A stretch of DNA of 39,769 bases from Hellea sp. (lineage in GTDB: Bacteria; Pseudomonadota; Alphaproteobacteria; Caulobacterales; Maricaulaceae). Where the stretch lies: assembly GCA_020629135.1 (NCBI GenBank), contig JAHDDX010000019.1, positions 1 through 39,769 on the forward strand. Reading direction: 5' to 3'. Both the position numbers and the translations under genes were made by a program. Shown piece by piece: positions 16,700-26,041 of the stretch. Position 1 is the stretch's first letter. Every line of letters starts with the position of its first letter. The notes beneath the pieces are model-generated. The model did not search any database, was not told the origin of the DNA, and saw nothing but the letters and a program-made list of their open reading frames with translations.

Positions 16700-18613
16700 T
16701 TACCAACCGCAGGTGCGATCTTTGTTTTGCTCTTCCAAATAGGTCATTAGGGGCGCAAAATATTCAATAATTGCGGAACCGTCCATATCACGCGTCCCGG
16801 TAAAGGCTTCCAAGGCATCTGGCCAAGGCTTAGACGAGCCCATTTCCATCATAGCATTGAACTTTTGACCAACGTCCTTATTGCCGTAGACTGAGCAACG
16901 GTGAAGCGGGCCTTCATTGCCGGCCATTTCACAGGCTGCCTGGTGGAATTGGAACTGTAAAATATGGGCGAGGAAATACCGCATATAAGGTGTGTTGCCC
17001 GGGATGTGATATTTCGCGCCTGGGTCGAAAGCATTCGCTGGACGATCACCTGGCGCTCTTAGACCCTGATATTTTTCGCGGAGTTCCCACCATCCATCAT
17101 TATATTCTGACGGAGAGTATTCACCTGAAAAGACTTTCCAGCGCCATTGATCAACCATTAAACCAAAGGGCAGGAAGGCTACTTTGTCCATAGCCTGTCG
17201 CATCAGCAGGGCCAGGTCCGCATCTGCGCCAGGCACATCTGCTTCGTCCAAAAGACCAATTTTAACCAGATATTCCGGGGTGATGGACAGCGCGATCATA
17301 TCGCCAATGGCTTCATGGAAGCCATCATTGGCCCCGTCCTTGTAAAAGACCGGTTGGTCCTTATAGGCACGTTGGTAGATATTATGCCCGAGCTCATGGT
17401 GAATGGTTGAGAAATCTTCACCATTGATTTTGGTACACATCTTTATCCGAATATCTTCCTGATCATCCAGGTCCCAGGCAGAGGCGTGGCATTGAACTTC
17501 CCGGTCGCGAGGTTTTGTGATCAGTGAACGCTCCCAAAACGTATCGGGCAGGGGCTCAAACCCCATGGATGTGAAGAAGGTTTCACCGACTTCGACCATT
17601 TTCTTCTGGTCATATCCCGCGTTTTCCAAAAGCGTCGTTACGTCAACGCCTTCACCACCGCCTTCTGGGGCGACCATATCATAAATATTACCCCAGGACT
17701 GGCCCCACATGTTACCCAAAATATCGGCGCGAATAGGCTGATCGAGTGGCACGACTTCATCGCCATAGTTTTCATTGAGTTTCGCCCGTACATGGCAATG
17801 CAGCTGGTCATAAAGCGGCTTAACCTGTCCCCATAACCGGTCAGCTTCGGCTGAAAAATCATCCGCATCCATATCATAGCCGGCCCGCCAAAGTTGGCCG
17901 GTGTCTGGAAAGCCAAGTTCTTGTGAGCCCTCATTGATGATCTCAACCATCCGCGAATAATCATTTTTCATAGGTGGCGAGACCTCTCGCCAGCCTTCCC
18001 AGACGGTTTGTAATTCTTCTGGATTACGAGATTTGGCAATAATATCAGATAAAGCCCCCAGCGTAAGCACACCTTCCTCATTGCCTTCATATAGATCAGT
18101 AAATTGCGGGTCGGATGACTTATATTTGAATTTACCCGTACCATAGGCCGCGTCCAGATCTGTCATGATTTTCGACAACTCTTCGGCAGCGCCGTCTTTT
18201 TCAGGTGCAGGGAAATTGCTGCCCCGTTTTAACCCGTCCATTTTACGCGCCATATCTGGCGGAAGATTCAGATCGTTAAACCGTTTGGCTTCATTGGCCA
18301 GTCGGGTTGATAATTTCGCGAAATCAGCCCCGACCTTACTGGCCAGCCAATTTGAATCATAAGTGATGAAATTTGCCTGTATCCAGAAAATGCGAGAGCC
18401 GAACTCATTCAATTCTTCAATTTCTTTTTCTGCCGCTTCCAGAAATTCTTTGGCTTCCTGTATCGTAGGTTCAGAATTCGTTTCGCTCGATGTAGTCGTT
18501 GTTGCTGCAGGTGTATTCGTCGCAGCGGTAGTTGTGGTCTCAGATGTTTTATCGCCACAAGCGGCAAGTGATAAAACGCCAAAACTGGCAGCGAGTAAAA
18601 ATAATTTGCGCAT
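16700..18613 (-). CDS. M2-family peptidyl-dipeptidase (ACE-like) lipoprotein
   Basis: A 637-residue zinc metallopeptidase related to angiotensin-converting enzyme. The lipoprotein signal ends in LAAC with lipidated Cys19, followed by a Thr/Ala-rich linker (22-50), so the enzyme is membrane-tethered outside the cytoplasm. The zinc site is HHELGH (His406, Glu407, His410) with the third ligand Glu434 in GFHEAIGDM. Other M2 landmarks are WDL (380-382) and the PYMRYFLAHILQFQFH stretch near the C-terminus. Length matches bacterial M2 enzymes. It probably releases dipeptides from peptide C-termini in the periplasm. It is monocistronic, with its own terminator, and divergent from hemH. Confidence 0.92.
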   Translation of the reverse strand: MRKLFLLAASFGVLSLAACGDKTSETTTTAATNTPAATTTTSSETNSEPTIQEAKEFLEAAEKEIEELNEFGSRIFWIQANFITYDSNWLASKVGADFAKLSTRLANEAKRFNDLNLPPDMARKMDGLKRGSNFPAPEKDGAAEELSKIMTDLDAAYGTGKFKYKSSDPQFTDLYEGNEEGVLTLGALSDIIAKSRNPEELQTVWEGWREVSPPMKNDYSRMVEIINEGSQELGFPDTGQLWRAGYDMDADDFSAEADRLWGQVKPLYDQLHCHVRAKLNENYGDEVVPLDQPIRADILGNMWGQSWGNIYDMVAPEGGGEGVDVTTLLENAGYDQKKMVEVGETFFTSMGFEPLPDTFWERSLITKPRDREVQCHASAWDLDDQEDIRIKMCTKINGEDFSTIHHELGHNIYQRAYKDQPVFYKDGANDGFHEAIGDMIALSITPEYLVKIGLLDEADVPGADADLALLMRQAMDKVAFLPFGLMVDQWRWKVFSGEYSPSEYNDGWWELREKYQGLRAPGDRPANAFDPGAKYHIPGNTPYMRYFLAHILQFQFHQAACEMAGNEGPLHRCSVYGNKDVGQKFNAMMEMGSSKPWPDALEAFTGTRDMDGSAIIEYFAPLMTYLEEQNKDRTCGW

Positions 18614-18746
18614 AGTCAGGTCTTCCCCATTTTTTATTCACATTTAACAGTTCTCATGCCATTGGTAACCATATGCTCAATGTGGTCAAGCATTGCGCGC
18701 AGACGTTGAATAAATAAATTTATATTGCGGTAAAAAGGACACAGAT

Positions 18747-19754
18747 ATGAGTGGAACTCCTGGTCTGCTACTGGTCAATCTTGGCTCACCGGATGCGCCG
18801 ACGGCTAACGCCGTGCGTCCATACTTATTTGAATTTCTGCATGACCGCAGGGTCATCAATACTTCACGTTGGATTTGGTGCCCGATATTGCACGGAATTA
18901 TCCTGAGGTTTCGCCCGGCCAAATCGGCCAGGCTTTATAAAAAAATCTGGGATCAGCCTGACGGTATTAGTAATGGTGAGGCTCCTCTAATCCGAATAAC
19001 CCGTCGACAGGCGCAAGCCGTGCAAGAAATTCTGGGGCAACAGGTTCATGTGGATATTGCGATGCGTTATGGCAATCCATCTATTGATTTAGGGCTTGAT
19101 CGGCTGACGGCAAAAGGGTGCACGAAGATTGCTGTGCTTCCGCTTTATCCGCAATATTCCGGACCAACGACAGCGTCGGTTTATGACGGCCTTTCAAAGG
19201 CACTGAAAGGTCGTAAAAACGTACCAAATATACGAATTTTGCGCGATTATCATGATGATGATCGTTATGTGGGCTTATTGGCGGCGTCGATCGAAGCCAA
19301 AATAAACGCCAATGGTTGGGAGCCTGATGCTATTTTAGCGTCATTTCACGGAATGCCCCAGCGCTATGTTGAACAAGGTGACCCTTATCAAAATGAGTGC
19401 GAAAAAACGACCGCATTGCTCGCAACAAAGCTTGGGCAACGCGGGGATAAATTGAAGTTGACGTTTCAATCCCGTTTTGGGCCGCTTGAATGGCTGCAAC
19501 CATATACGGATGACGTATTAGAAGCTTTGGGGAAAGAGGGTCAAAAAATAATGGTTTTGACGCCTGGATTTTCTGCAGATTGCCTGGAAACGCTCGAAGA
19601 AATCAACATTGAGGCAAGGCAGACGTTTATGTCTGCGGGCGGCGCTAAATTTGATTATGTGCCTTGCTTGAATGATACGACGGCCCACGCGCAATTTCTG
19701 GCGGACCTTGCAAGCGAACGTCTTTTAACGGGATGGCTTAATCGCGGCGAATAA
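18747..19754 (+). CDS. hemH: Ferrochelatase
   Basis: A 335-residue enzyme inserting ferrous iron into protoporphyrin IX, the last step of protoheme synthesis. Landmarks are LLLVNLGSPDAP at the N-terminus, LPLYPQYSG (131-139), the active-site LASFHGMPQRYVEQGDPY with His201, FQSRFGPLEWLQPYTD, and the C-terminal PGFSADCLETLEEI carrying the conserved Glu. A GGAC site sits before the ATG. No extra C-terminal domain is present. The 3' end overlaps the convergent P-loop kinase gene by 30 bp. The 133-bp upstream gap is shared with the divergent peptidase gene. Confidence 0.94.
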   Translation: MSGTPGLLLVNLGSPDAPTANAVRPYLFEFLHDRRVINTSRWIWCPILHGIILRFRPAKSARLYKKIWDQPDGISNGEAPLIRITRRQAQAVQEILGQQVHVDIAMRYGNPSIDLGLDRLTAKGCTKIAVLPLYPQYSGPTTASVYDGLSKALKGRKNVPNIRILRDYHDDDRYVGLLAASIEAKINANGWEPDAILASFHGMPQRYVEQGDPYQNECEKTTALLATKLGQRGDKLKLTFQSRFGPLEWLQPYTDDVLEALGKEGQKIMVLTPGFSADCLETLEEINIEARQTFMSAGGAKFDYVPCLNDTTAHAQFLADLASERLLTGWLNRGE

Positions 19755-20369
19755 ATCATCATCCGTCAAATCTGGGTCCAGGACAAAGCGTGAGGTCAGA
19801 GTTTGATCCGCCATGGCGACATATTCCTTGGCCCGTGACATTAATAGCTTGGGATAGCACTCATAAATGTTTTCGCGGTCGCTCAGGCCCGGCTTGGGGC
19901 GAAACTGACGCCCCCAGATCAGAGGTTTGGGATTGTCAAAATAGTCCCATTTCAGGCGTTCAAGATCATTGGGTTCCGCTTTAATATGGACCACATAGAA
20001 ATTCTCTTTAATCGCACGTCGGATCGCCGGGTCGATATAAATGACGCTTCCGGTCGTATCGAGAATTGAATTGCCGGCTGCCATATTGATAGCTTTTTGG
20101 GTCGCGGAAGTTTCAAACTCAATCGATGTGGATTCGCGCTCTTCGTAACCTTCCTCATAGGGATGGCCCTGCCAATCGGCAAAATCTTCCATCGTATCAT
20201 GCCCAAGACGTTCCCAGATGAGTTTGTCGACCTCAATCAGTTTAAACTTAAACGCTTCGGCCATGCGTTTGGCCGTAAAGGATTTTCCGATATTTGACAT
20301 GCCGACAAAGGCAATGCCGAGCTTTTCATCGTTAAATCGATCCAAAAATTGACGGGAAGAAAGTTTCAT
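19725..20369 (-). CDS. Shikimate kinase-fold P-loop kinase, substrate unknown
   Basis: A 214-residue P-loop NTPase. Walker A is GMSNIGKS (23-30), followed by a helix and then LIEVDKLIWERLG, as in shikimate/gluconate kinase-like enzymes. In shikimate kinases the third strand ends in a GGG substrate loop; here the matching place reads ILDTTGSVIYID. Shikimate is therefore not an obvious substrate. Its start shares one base with the thrC stop (TAATG), making it the last gene of the his-thr operon. A homoserine kinase role next to threonine synthase is tempting but is inference only. The 3' end overlaps hemH by 30 bp. Confidence 0.65.
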   Translation of the reverse strand: MKLSSRQFLDRFNDEKLGIAFVGMSNIGKSFTAKRMAEAFKFKLIEVDKLIWERLGHDTMEDFADWQGHPYEEGYEERESTSIEFETSATQKAINMAAGNSILDTTGSVIYIDPAIRRAIKENFYVVHIKAEPNDLERLKWDYFDNPKPLIWGRQFRPKPGLSDRENIYECYPKLLMSRAKEYVAMADQTLTSRFVLDPDLTDDDLFAAIKPSR

Positions 20370-21721
20370 TATTTGTTTTGTGCCAAATAATCCCTTAGTG
20401 CGTCAAGGGTAGGCTTCAATTCATCTACGCGTTTTTTTCGTTTCATGATTTTAGACAGGGGTTCAGGTAGGGGTATATCTTCACGTAAAATACGTTCTAC
20501 ACTATCGGCAAACTTTGCCGGATGCGCGGTTGAAACTGTCACTTTAATGAATTCTAGTTCCACATCTTCAGAGAATTTTTCCATGGCCAGGTGGCCCACG
20601 GCCGTATGCGGACACATAATATACCCGGTTTCGGTATGAATGCGCCGCATATGGCGCTCAGTCTCTAAGTCAGAAAAAGAAGCCCCCCAGCATACAGACT
20701 GAATTGCTTTGTAATCTTCGTCATAAAGATTGAAAATGCGCGCCAAATTGTTCGGTCGTCCGATATCCATGGCATTTGACAGGGTCGGAACAGAATCCCT
20801 TGGACGATATTCACCCGTGTTGAGGTAATCAACAAATGGATCATTGCTATTATTGCCGACCACGAAACGCTCAATGGGGGCCCCCATTTTTTTAGCGATA
20901 AGTCCACCCGTTAAGTTTCCAAGATTGCCAGAAGGAATTGAATAAACAATCGGCAGGTCCGGATAGGCGGCTCTGATTTGAAAACTGGTCCAAAAATAAT
21001 AAAAACTCTGCGGTATGACCCGACCGACATTGATGGAGTTTGCCGACATCAGGTTGTGAGTTTGGGTCAAATCCGTATCCGCAAAAGCATCTTTTACCAG
21101 TTGCTGGCAATCATCAAAGGTGCCGTCTACGGCAATAGCTTGTACATTCGAGTTTTTACTTCCGATTGTGGTCAGTTGCTGCTCCTGAACCGAGCTTACC
21201 CCGCCTTTAGGGAAAAATATGAATACATTAATGCCTTTTTGATTAAGGAATGCATCCCCAATAGCGCCGCCCGTGTCACCCGACGTCGCGACAAGGATTG
21301 TGCGTTTTTGCCGGCTCGTTTGCATGATATGGCTGGCACAACGCCCCATAAATCTTGCGGCAAAATCTTTAAAGGCCAAAGTCGGGCCATGGAATAATTC
21401 AAGTATGAATTCATTGGCAATTTCGGGCGTCGCCGGATCAAGTTGATAGCTGTCCATTGTCCGGAGCGGGACCGGAAAATTGTAAGCATCTCGGCAAATT
21501 TCTCTCAGGTCATCATCTGTAAACTGATCATCGACGAAATATCGAGCCAGCTCTGCGGCGCAATCTGCAAAGCTCATTGCAGATAAACGAGACGTCTGTT
21601 GCGCATTAAATTCTGGAATAATGTCGGGCATCCACAGGCCACCGTCAGGTGCCAGGCTCGCCAGCAAAGCGTCACTGAAATCGGCTGACACATCTGTGTT
21701 TTTATGCGAATGAAATTTCAT
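20369..21721 (-). CDS. thrC: Threonine synthase
   Basis: A 450-residue PLP enzyme converting O-phosphohomoserine to threonine. The PLP Lys118 is in FHGPTLAFKDFAARFMG, ATSGDTGGAIGDAF is the substrate/cofactor loop, and IPSGNLGNLTGGLIAKKMG is the phosphate-binding loop. The N-terminus (GGLWMPD) is typical of the long bacterial/fungal type. It starts 1 bp after the hisIE stop and ends in a TAATG overlap with the kinase gene, so it is expressed with the histidine genes. No homoserine kinase of the GHMP or APH type is seen in the window. Confidence 0.95.
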   Translation of the reverse strand: MKFHSHKNTDVSADFSDALLASLAPDGGLWMPDIIPEFNAQQTSRLSAMSFADCAAELARYFVDDQFTDDDLREICRDAYNFPVPLRTMDSYQLDPATPEIANEFILELFHGPTLAFKDFAARFMGRCASHIMQTSRQKRTILVATSGDTGGAIGDAFLNQKGINVFIFFPKGGVSSVQEQQLTTIGSKNSNVQAIAVDGTFDDCQQLVKDAFADTDLTQTHNLMSANSINVGRVIPQSFYYFWTSFQIRAAYPDLPIVYSIPSGNLGNLTGGLIAKKMGAPIERFVVGNNSNDPFVDYLNTGEYRPRDSVPTLSNAMDIGRPNNLARIFNLYDEDYKAIQSVCWGASFSDLETERHMRRIHTETGYIMCPHTAVGHLAMEKFSEDVELEFIKVTVSTAHPAKFADSVERILREDIPLPEPLSKIMKRKKRVDELKPTLDALRDYLAQNK

Positions 21722-21722
21722 T

Positions 21723-22319
21723 TTATTGTCCGTGGCGTGATTGAAGTTCGTCCATCACGTCCTCTAATTCAATGTTTCGAGCCGCTAACAAAACCAATAA
21801 GTGATATAAAAGATCGGCGCTTTCATAGATGACTTCGTCTCGGTCTTCGGCGGCCGCTGCCAAGGCAGTTTCCACACCTTCTTCACCGACCTTTTGCGCT
21901 ACTTTTATGAGCGGACCTTGGAGAAGTTTAGCCGTGTAAGAACTTTCCGGATTTGCTGACTTTCGCCTTTCAATAACATCATATAGATGGGCCAGAAAAG
22001 CAACGCCCTCGACATTCTTGTCGCCAAAGCAAGATGTTGTCCCAAGATGGCAGGTTGGGCCTTTTGGTATGGCTTTGACCAGAACCGTGTCCTGATCGCA
22101 ATCAGGCTCGATTGAAACAAGTTTCAATATATTTCCGCTGGATTCACCTTTAACCCATAAGGTCTGGCGAGACCGACTGAAAAAAGTAACAAGTCCAGTG
22201 TCCCGCGTTTGCTCCAGGGCGTCTTGGTTCATATAGCCCAGCATTAAAACCTGAGAGGTTTTGGCATGTTGCACTATAGCCGGGATCAAGCCGCCGCTTT
22301 TTTCAAAATCCAGTTTCAT
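21723..22319 (-). CDS. hisIE: Bifunctional phosphoribosyl-AMP cyclohydrolase / phosphoribosyl-ATP pyrophosphatase
   Basis: A 198-residue fusion of HisI (about 1-105) and HisE (about 110-198), catalysing the second and third steps of histidine synthesis. The HisI domain has [11 protein letters not shown], the metal-binding region [11 protein letters not shown] and [12 protein letters not shown]. The HisE domain has [19 protein letters not shown] and [17 protein letters not shown]. This fusion is usual in enteric bacteria and Bacteroidetes, whereas many alphaproteobacteria keep hisI and hisE as separate genes. The start overlaps hisF by 4 bp (ATGA); thrC follows after 1 bp. Confidence 0.93.
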   Translation of the reverse strand: MKLDFEKSGGLIPAIVQHAKTSQVLMLGYMNQDALEQTRDTGLVTFFSRSRQTLWVKGESSGNILKLVSIEPDCDQDTVLVKAIPKGPTCHLGTTSCFGDKNVEGVAFLAHLYDVIERRKSANPESSYTAKLLQGPLIKVAQKVGEEGVETALAAAAEDRDEVIYESADLLYHLLVLLAARNIELEDVMDELQSRHGQ

Positions 22320-23083
22320 GGTCGAATGGAATGCTCTTGGTTGATCAAATAGGATTTTAAATCCGGGATAGCGATGACGGATTTGTGGAATACACTTGCA
22401 GCAAGCGCGCCGTCAACATTTGCTTGTTTAAATACCTCGTCAAAATGAAGCATAGAACCGGCGCCGCCAGAAGCGATAAGCGGGACTGAGCAAATATCCC
22501 GAGCTGCCTTTAATTGAGAGATGTCATATCCCTGACGCACCCCGTCCTGATTCATGCAATTTAAAACAATTTCTCCAGCGCCGCGTCTAATGGCTTCTTT
22601 GATCCACAAAAGAGTCTCTCGTCCTGTTTCTCGGGTTTGGTCTTCACGGCCTGTATGAGATTTTACCCGGTAAGTTCCGTTTTCCTCAAAGCTATCTACC
22701 CCAACGACGATACATTGTACGCCAAAAGTGTCGCTAAGCTCGTTGATAAGGTCGGGGCGTGACAGAGCCGGTGAATTCACTGAAATCTTGTCAGCGCCGG
22801 CTGATAACCGAGCATCGGCGGCCTCAACGGAATCGATACCGCCCGCCACACAAAATGGAATATCGATATTTCGTGAGACTTTTTTGACCCAATCCTGACT
22901 GACTTTGCGGTCGTCTGTGCTTGCTGTAATGTCGTAAAACACCAATTCATCGGCCCCTTCATCGCGATAACGTATAGCAAGATCGAGAATATCGCCGACA
23001 TCTTCGTGATTTCGAAACTGGACGCCTTTGACGACGCGTCCATCCCGAACATCGAGACAGGGTATGATCCGACGTGCTAACAT
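22316..23083 (-). CDS. hisF: Imidazole glycerol phosphate synthase, cyclase subunit
   Basis: A 255-residue beta/alpha barrel that, with HisH, makes imidazole glycerol phosphate and AICAR from PRFAR. The catalytic Asp11 lies in [17 protein letters not shown]. The second catalytic Asp is in [14 protein letters not shown]. Phosphate-binding loops are VAGGIDS and ASGGAGS. Length is normal. It overlaps hisA by 7 bp and hisIE by 4 bp. Confidence 0.96.
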   Translation of the reverse strand: MLARRIIPCLDVRDGRVVKGVQFRNHEDVGDILDLAIRYRDEGADELVFYDITASTDDRKVSQDWVKKVSRNIDIPFCVAGGIDSVEAADARLSAGADKISVNSPALSRPDLINELSDTFGVQCIVVGVDSFEENGTYRVKSHTGREDQTRETGRETLLWIKEAIRRGAGEIVLNCMNQDGVRQGYDISQLKAARDICSVPLIASGGAGSMLHFDEVFKQANVDGALAASVFHKSVIAIPDLKSYLINQEHSIRP

Positions 23084-23802
23084 GAAATGGCGTCCGCCAG
23101 CGAAAACCGGTTTTCATAGAGCGCTTTGCCGATAATAACACCGTGCGGAGAGAGCGCTTTGAGATCACGCACATCAGAGAGCTCTCCGACGCCGCCAGAG
23201 GTGATAAGGTCAAGGCCAGGATAACGGGCCTGTATTGATCGATAAAGATTAACATTCGCGCCCTGTAGAACGCCGTCTTTGGCAATATCTGTGACTAGAA
23301 TGGTTTTGAGCCCGCTATCCTGATAGGCCTCAATCACATCCCATAGGGATTGATCAGACTTTTCCAGCCAACCGTGTTTGGCTGGGTAGGGTATTCCGTC
23401 GGCATCGATATTGACATCCAGCGCCAGAACAATCTTTTCTGGGCCCAATTCAACCATCCAGGATTGGACGCGCTTAGGGTCAGATATGGCCAACGATCCG
23501 ATTACCACCCGTTCAATATCCTGAGCGAGCAGGTTTTTGATCGTTTCCAGATGCCTAAGGCCGCCGCCGGTTTGGACTTTGAGACCTGATTTTTGAGCGA
23601 TTTCGATAATTATACCAGATTGTTCTGAGGCCTGGTTTTTCGCCCCGTCCAAATCAACAATATGGATCCATTCGGCCCCTTCGGCGGCAAATTGACGGGC
23701 CATGTCCACGGGTGACATGGCGTAATCTGTGCGCTGATCAAAATCGCCTTTGTATAGACGCACACATTTGCCGTCGATAAGATCAATTGCTGGAAAGATC
23801 AT
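23077..23802 (-). CDS. hisA: ProFAR isomerase (HisA)
   Basis: A 241-residue beta/alpha barrel paralogous to HisF, isomerising ProFAR to PRFAR. The catalytic Asp7 is in [18 protein letters not shown] and the second Asp in [15 protein letters not shown]. Phosphate loops are QTGGGLRH and TSGGVGE. It overlaps hisH by 4 bp and hisF by 7 bp. A bifunctional PriA role is not suggested, since HisF and other His enzymes are complete here. Confidence 0.95.
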   Translation of the reverse strand: MIFPAIDLIDGKCVRLYKGDFDQRTDYAMSPVDMARQFAAEGAEWIHIVDLDGAKNQASEQSGIIIEIAQKSGLKVQTGGGLRHLETIKNLLAQDIERVVIGSLAISDPKRVQSWMVELGPEKIVLALDVNIDADGIPYPAKHGWLEKSDQSLWDVIEAYQDSGLKTILVTDIAKDGVLQGANVNLYRSIQARYPGLDLITSGGVGELSDVRDLKALSPHGVIIGKALYENRFSLADAISC

Positions 23803-24398
23803 GTGCTAATTTCCATGAAATTTTTGAGGATTTTTGCGCCGGTCTGGCTGCTGCGTTCAGGGTGGAACTGACAGCCCCAGACATTGTCCTTACGCACAAT
23901 CGCCGAAAATTCAGAGCCGTGGTTCGAAGCGGCCAAAGTCTTGTCAGAGACAGGCGCGGCATAGCTATGCACGAAATAGGCATAGTCCTGTTCTGTCAGG
24001 CCTTTTGTAAGAGGGTCTGTCTGGCGAATATCCAGTCGGTTCCAGCCCATATGTGGCGATGGAAGGGTGAGCGTGTCGAGTTTCTCAACTTCACCCGGGA
24101 TGAGCCCCAGCCCATCGAGCTTTTCTCCGCCTTCGGTCAATGTTTCAAACAGGATTTGCATGCCCAAGCAGATGCCGAGGACAGGTTGGATCAGAGTTGT
24201 GAGCGTGTCGCGCAGGCCTGCCGTTTCGATGTTGCGAAGCGCATAGGGCGCGGCTCCGACGCCTGGTAATATAACACGCTTCGCGGTCCTGATAATGTTT
24301 GCATCTTTTGAAATCGTCGGCGCAACTCCGAGGCGTTCAAAGGCAAAAGCCACGCTGGATAGGTTCGCGCAGCCCGTATCGACGATGACCAGGGACAT
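23799..24398 (-). CDS. hisH: Imidazole glycerol phosphate synthase, glutaminase subunit
   Basis: A 199-residue class I glutamine amidotransferase that supplies ammonia to HisF. The triad is Cys77 (LGICLGMQ), His179 and Glu181 (CQFHPERSS). The LPGVGA loop at 44-49 forms part of the oxyanion region. The start shares one base with the hisC-hisB stop (TAATG), and the end overlaps hisA by 4 bp. Confidence 0.95.
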   Translation of the reverse strand: MSLVIVDTGCANLSSVAFAFERLGVAPTISKDANIIRTAKRVILPGVGAAPYALRNIETAGLRDTLTTLIQPVLGICLGMQILFETLTEGGEKLDGLGLIPGEVEKLDTLTLPSPHMGWNRLDIRQTDPLTKGLTEQDYAYFVHSYAAPVSDKTLAASNHGSEFSAIVRKDNVWGCQFHPERSSQTGAKILKNFMEIST

Positions 24399-26041
24399 TA
24401 CAATAGGCCTTTAGTCGAGGGAATATCGCCGCCCACCTTAGCGAAGGCAGGTCGAAGCGCGCGGCCAACGCCTTTGAAACAGGCCTCGATCATGTGGTGA
24501 GTATTGTCACCATCAACGCTGATCTGAATTGAGGCTCCGAGGGCCTGTGACAGGCTTTGGAAAAAGTGCGGGCACATTTCCGAGGCAAACTCACCAACGG
24601 ATTCGGTGGGGAAATTCCCATCAAAAACAAAAGCGGGACGTCCCGAAAGATCGATTGCAATTCGGGCCTGGGTTTCGTCCATAGGCATAACAAAACCGTA
24701 GCGGCCAATCCCGGCTTTGTTCCCAAGGGCCTGTTTCAGAGCCGCGCCAAACGCCAAAGCCGTATCTTCAATTGTATGGTGGCTGTCGATTTCCAAATCG
24801 CCGTCGCAAGTCAAGGTCAGTCCCAGACCACCATGTTTGGCGATTTGCTCGAGCATATGATCAAAAAAGCCGATGCCAGTTGAAATTTTTACGGTTTTCG
24901 GGTCGTCTAAATTGACTTGAACCGCAATGTCGGTCTCATTGGTTTTACGAAATACTTCGCCGGTGCGTTTGTTGACCGCAGTTTTGGTGCCGCCTTTGAA
25001 TATCGAAAGGGCGATATTGTTTTCCTCGGCTGATCCGATTGATATTCTGAAATGATCTGGGAGCTTGCTACGAAAATCGCGTATTCTGACATTCGCGGCC
25101 CGAAGTTCGCCCAGCATTTTGTCTATGTTTTTTGCCTTAAACAGGATGAAGTTTGCATCAGATGGGTAAGTCTTCTCGACAAAATCCGAACCTTGTAGTT
25201 CGGCGAATACGCGGTCTCTTTCGGTACGGATCAGATTGCGCCTGGATTTGTGCACAGCGATAGTTGCAGGGCTCAAGGCCTTCATAACTGCGGTTTCGAC
25301 TGGGCGTGGAATAGGATAGGGCGGTAGGACCTTTAACATCAGCGCGATGATGCGCGGGTCCGCGACACATACACCCATACGCACCCCAGCCAGAGCATAC
25401 ATTTTTGACAAGGTCCGCAAAACAACGAGATTTTGGAACTCCGATTGAAGCGCGATAACGCTGTTTTGGGATGAAAACTCGATATAGGCTTCATCGACCA
25501 CTACGAGACCATTCACGCTCGCCTGACAGACTTGTTGGATTTGACCTGCACTTAAACTATTGCCCGTCGGATTATTGGGTGAGCATAGAAAGGTCAGCTT
25601 CGGAGACTCAGCTTCGATAGCGTTTAAAACCGCTGGAATATCCCAGGAAAAGTCATCCGCTAGTGGCACGTCGGTAATCGAGGCGCCCTGAACCTGGGCC
25701 GCCGTTGTAAAATACCCAAATGTGGGAGAGCACAGCAGGATCTTGTCCTGACGGGCTTCGCAAAAGGTTCGAAGCAATATGTCGATCGCTTCATCGGCGC
25801 CGCGCCCGAGCATGAGTTGTTCTGGAACGACCCCGTAAATATCCGCCAGCCGATTTCGAAGATCCTGAGGTTGTTGACCTGGATAACGGTTAAAGGCTGA
25901 GGTCGAGCTATCGGCAGGTGGGGGCGCCCAAGGGCTTTCATTAGCATCCAGGTGAAGTGCCGAGGTCGATTTTCCACGGGCCGAATAGGCCTTTAAGTCT
26001 TGAATGGCTTTGCGGGCGAGAGAGTTTGGCCAATCGCTCAT
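24398..26041 (-). CDS. hisCB: HisC-HisB fusion: histidinol-phosphate aminotransferase / imidazoleglycerol-phosphate dehydratase
   Basis: One uninterrupted 547-residue frame. Residues 1-350 are HisC, a fold-type I aminotransferase with LDANESPWAP (31-40), CSPNNPTGN (153-161), VVDEAYIEF (181-189), PLP Lys213 in TLSKMYALAGVRMG and FRISIG near the end. Residues about 359-547 are IGP dehydratase, starting RTGEVFRKTNETDIAVQVNLD, with metal motifs HHTIEDT (421-427) and HHMIEA (515-520). A short linker (FKGGTKTAVNK) joins them, with no Met or usable GTG start at the junction, so separate translation of HisB is unlikely. The phosphatase domain found in enteric HisB is absent. The enzymes catalyse steps 6 (dehydratase) and 7 (aminotransferase) of the pathway, which are consecutive. 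It overlaps hisD by 4 bp and hisH by 1 bp. Confidence 0.95.
   Translation of the reverse strand: MSDWPNSLARKAIQDLKAYSARGKSTSALHLDANESPWAPPPADSSTSAFNRYPGQQPQDLRNRLADIYGVVPEQLMLGRGADEAIDILLRTFCEARQDKILLCSPTFGYFTTAAQVQGASITDVPLADDFSWDIPAVLNAIEAESPKLTFLCSPNNPTGNSLSAGQIQQVCQASVNGLVVVDEAYIEFSSQNSVIALQSEFQNLVVLRTLSKMYALAGVRMGVCVADPRIIALMLKVLPPYPIPRPVETAVMKALSPATIAVHKSRRNLIRTERDRVFAELQGSDFVEKTYPSDANFILFKAKNIDKMLGELRAANVRIRDFRSKLPDHFRISIGSAEENNIALSIFKGGTKTAVNKRTGEVFRKTNETDIAVQVNLDDPKTVKISTGIGFFDHMLEQIAKHGGLGLTLTCDGDLEIDSHHTIEDTALAFGAALKQALGNKAGIGRYGFVMPMDETQARIAIDLSGRPAFVFDGNFPTESVGEFASEMCPHFFQSLSQALGASIQISVDGDNTHHMIEACFKGVGRALRPAFAKVGGDIPSTKGLL

Noticed and set aside
24960-25000. Suspicion that the HisC-HisB fusion is two genes with a missed stop or start
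   Set aside because: The frame is continuous, the linker is short, HisB begins at its usual motif directly after it, and no ATG, GTG or TTG start with a ribosome site is present at the joint.
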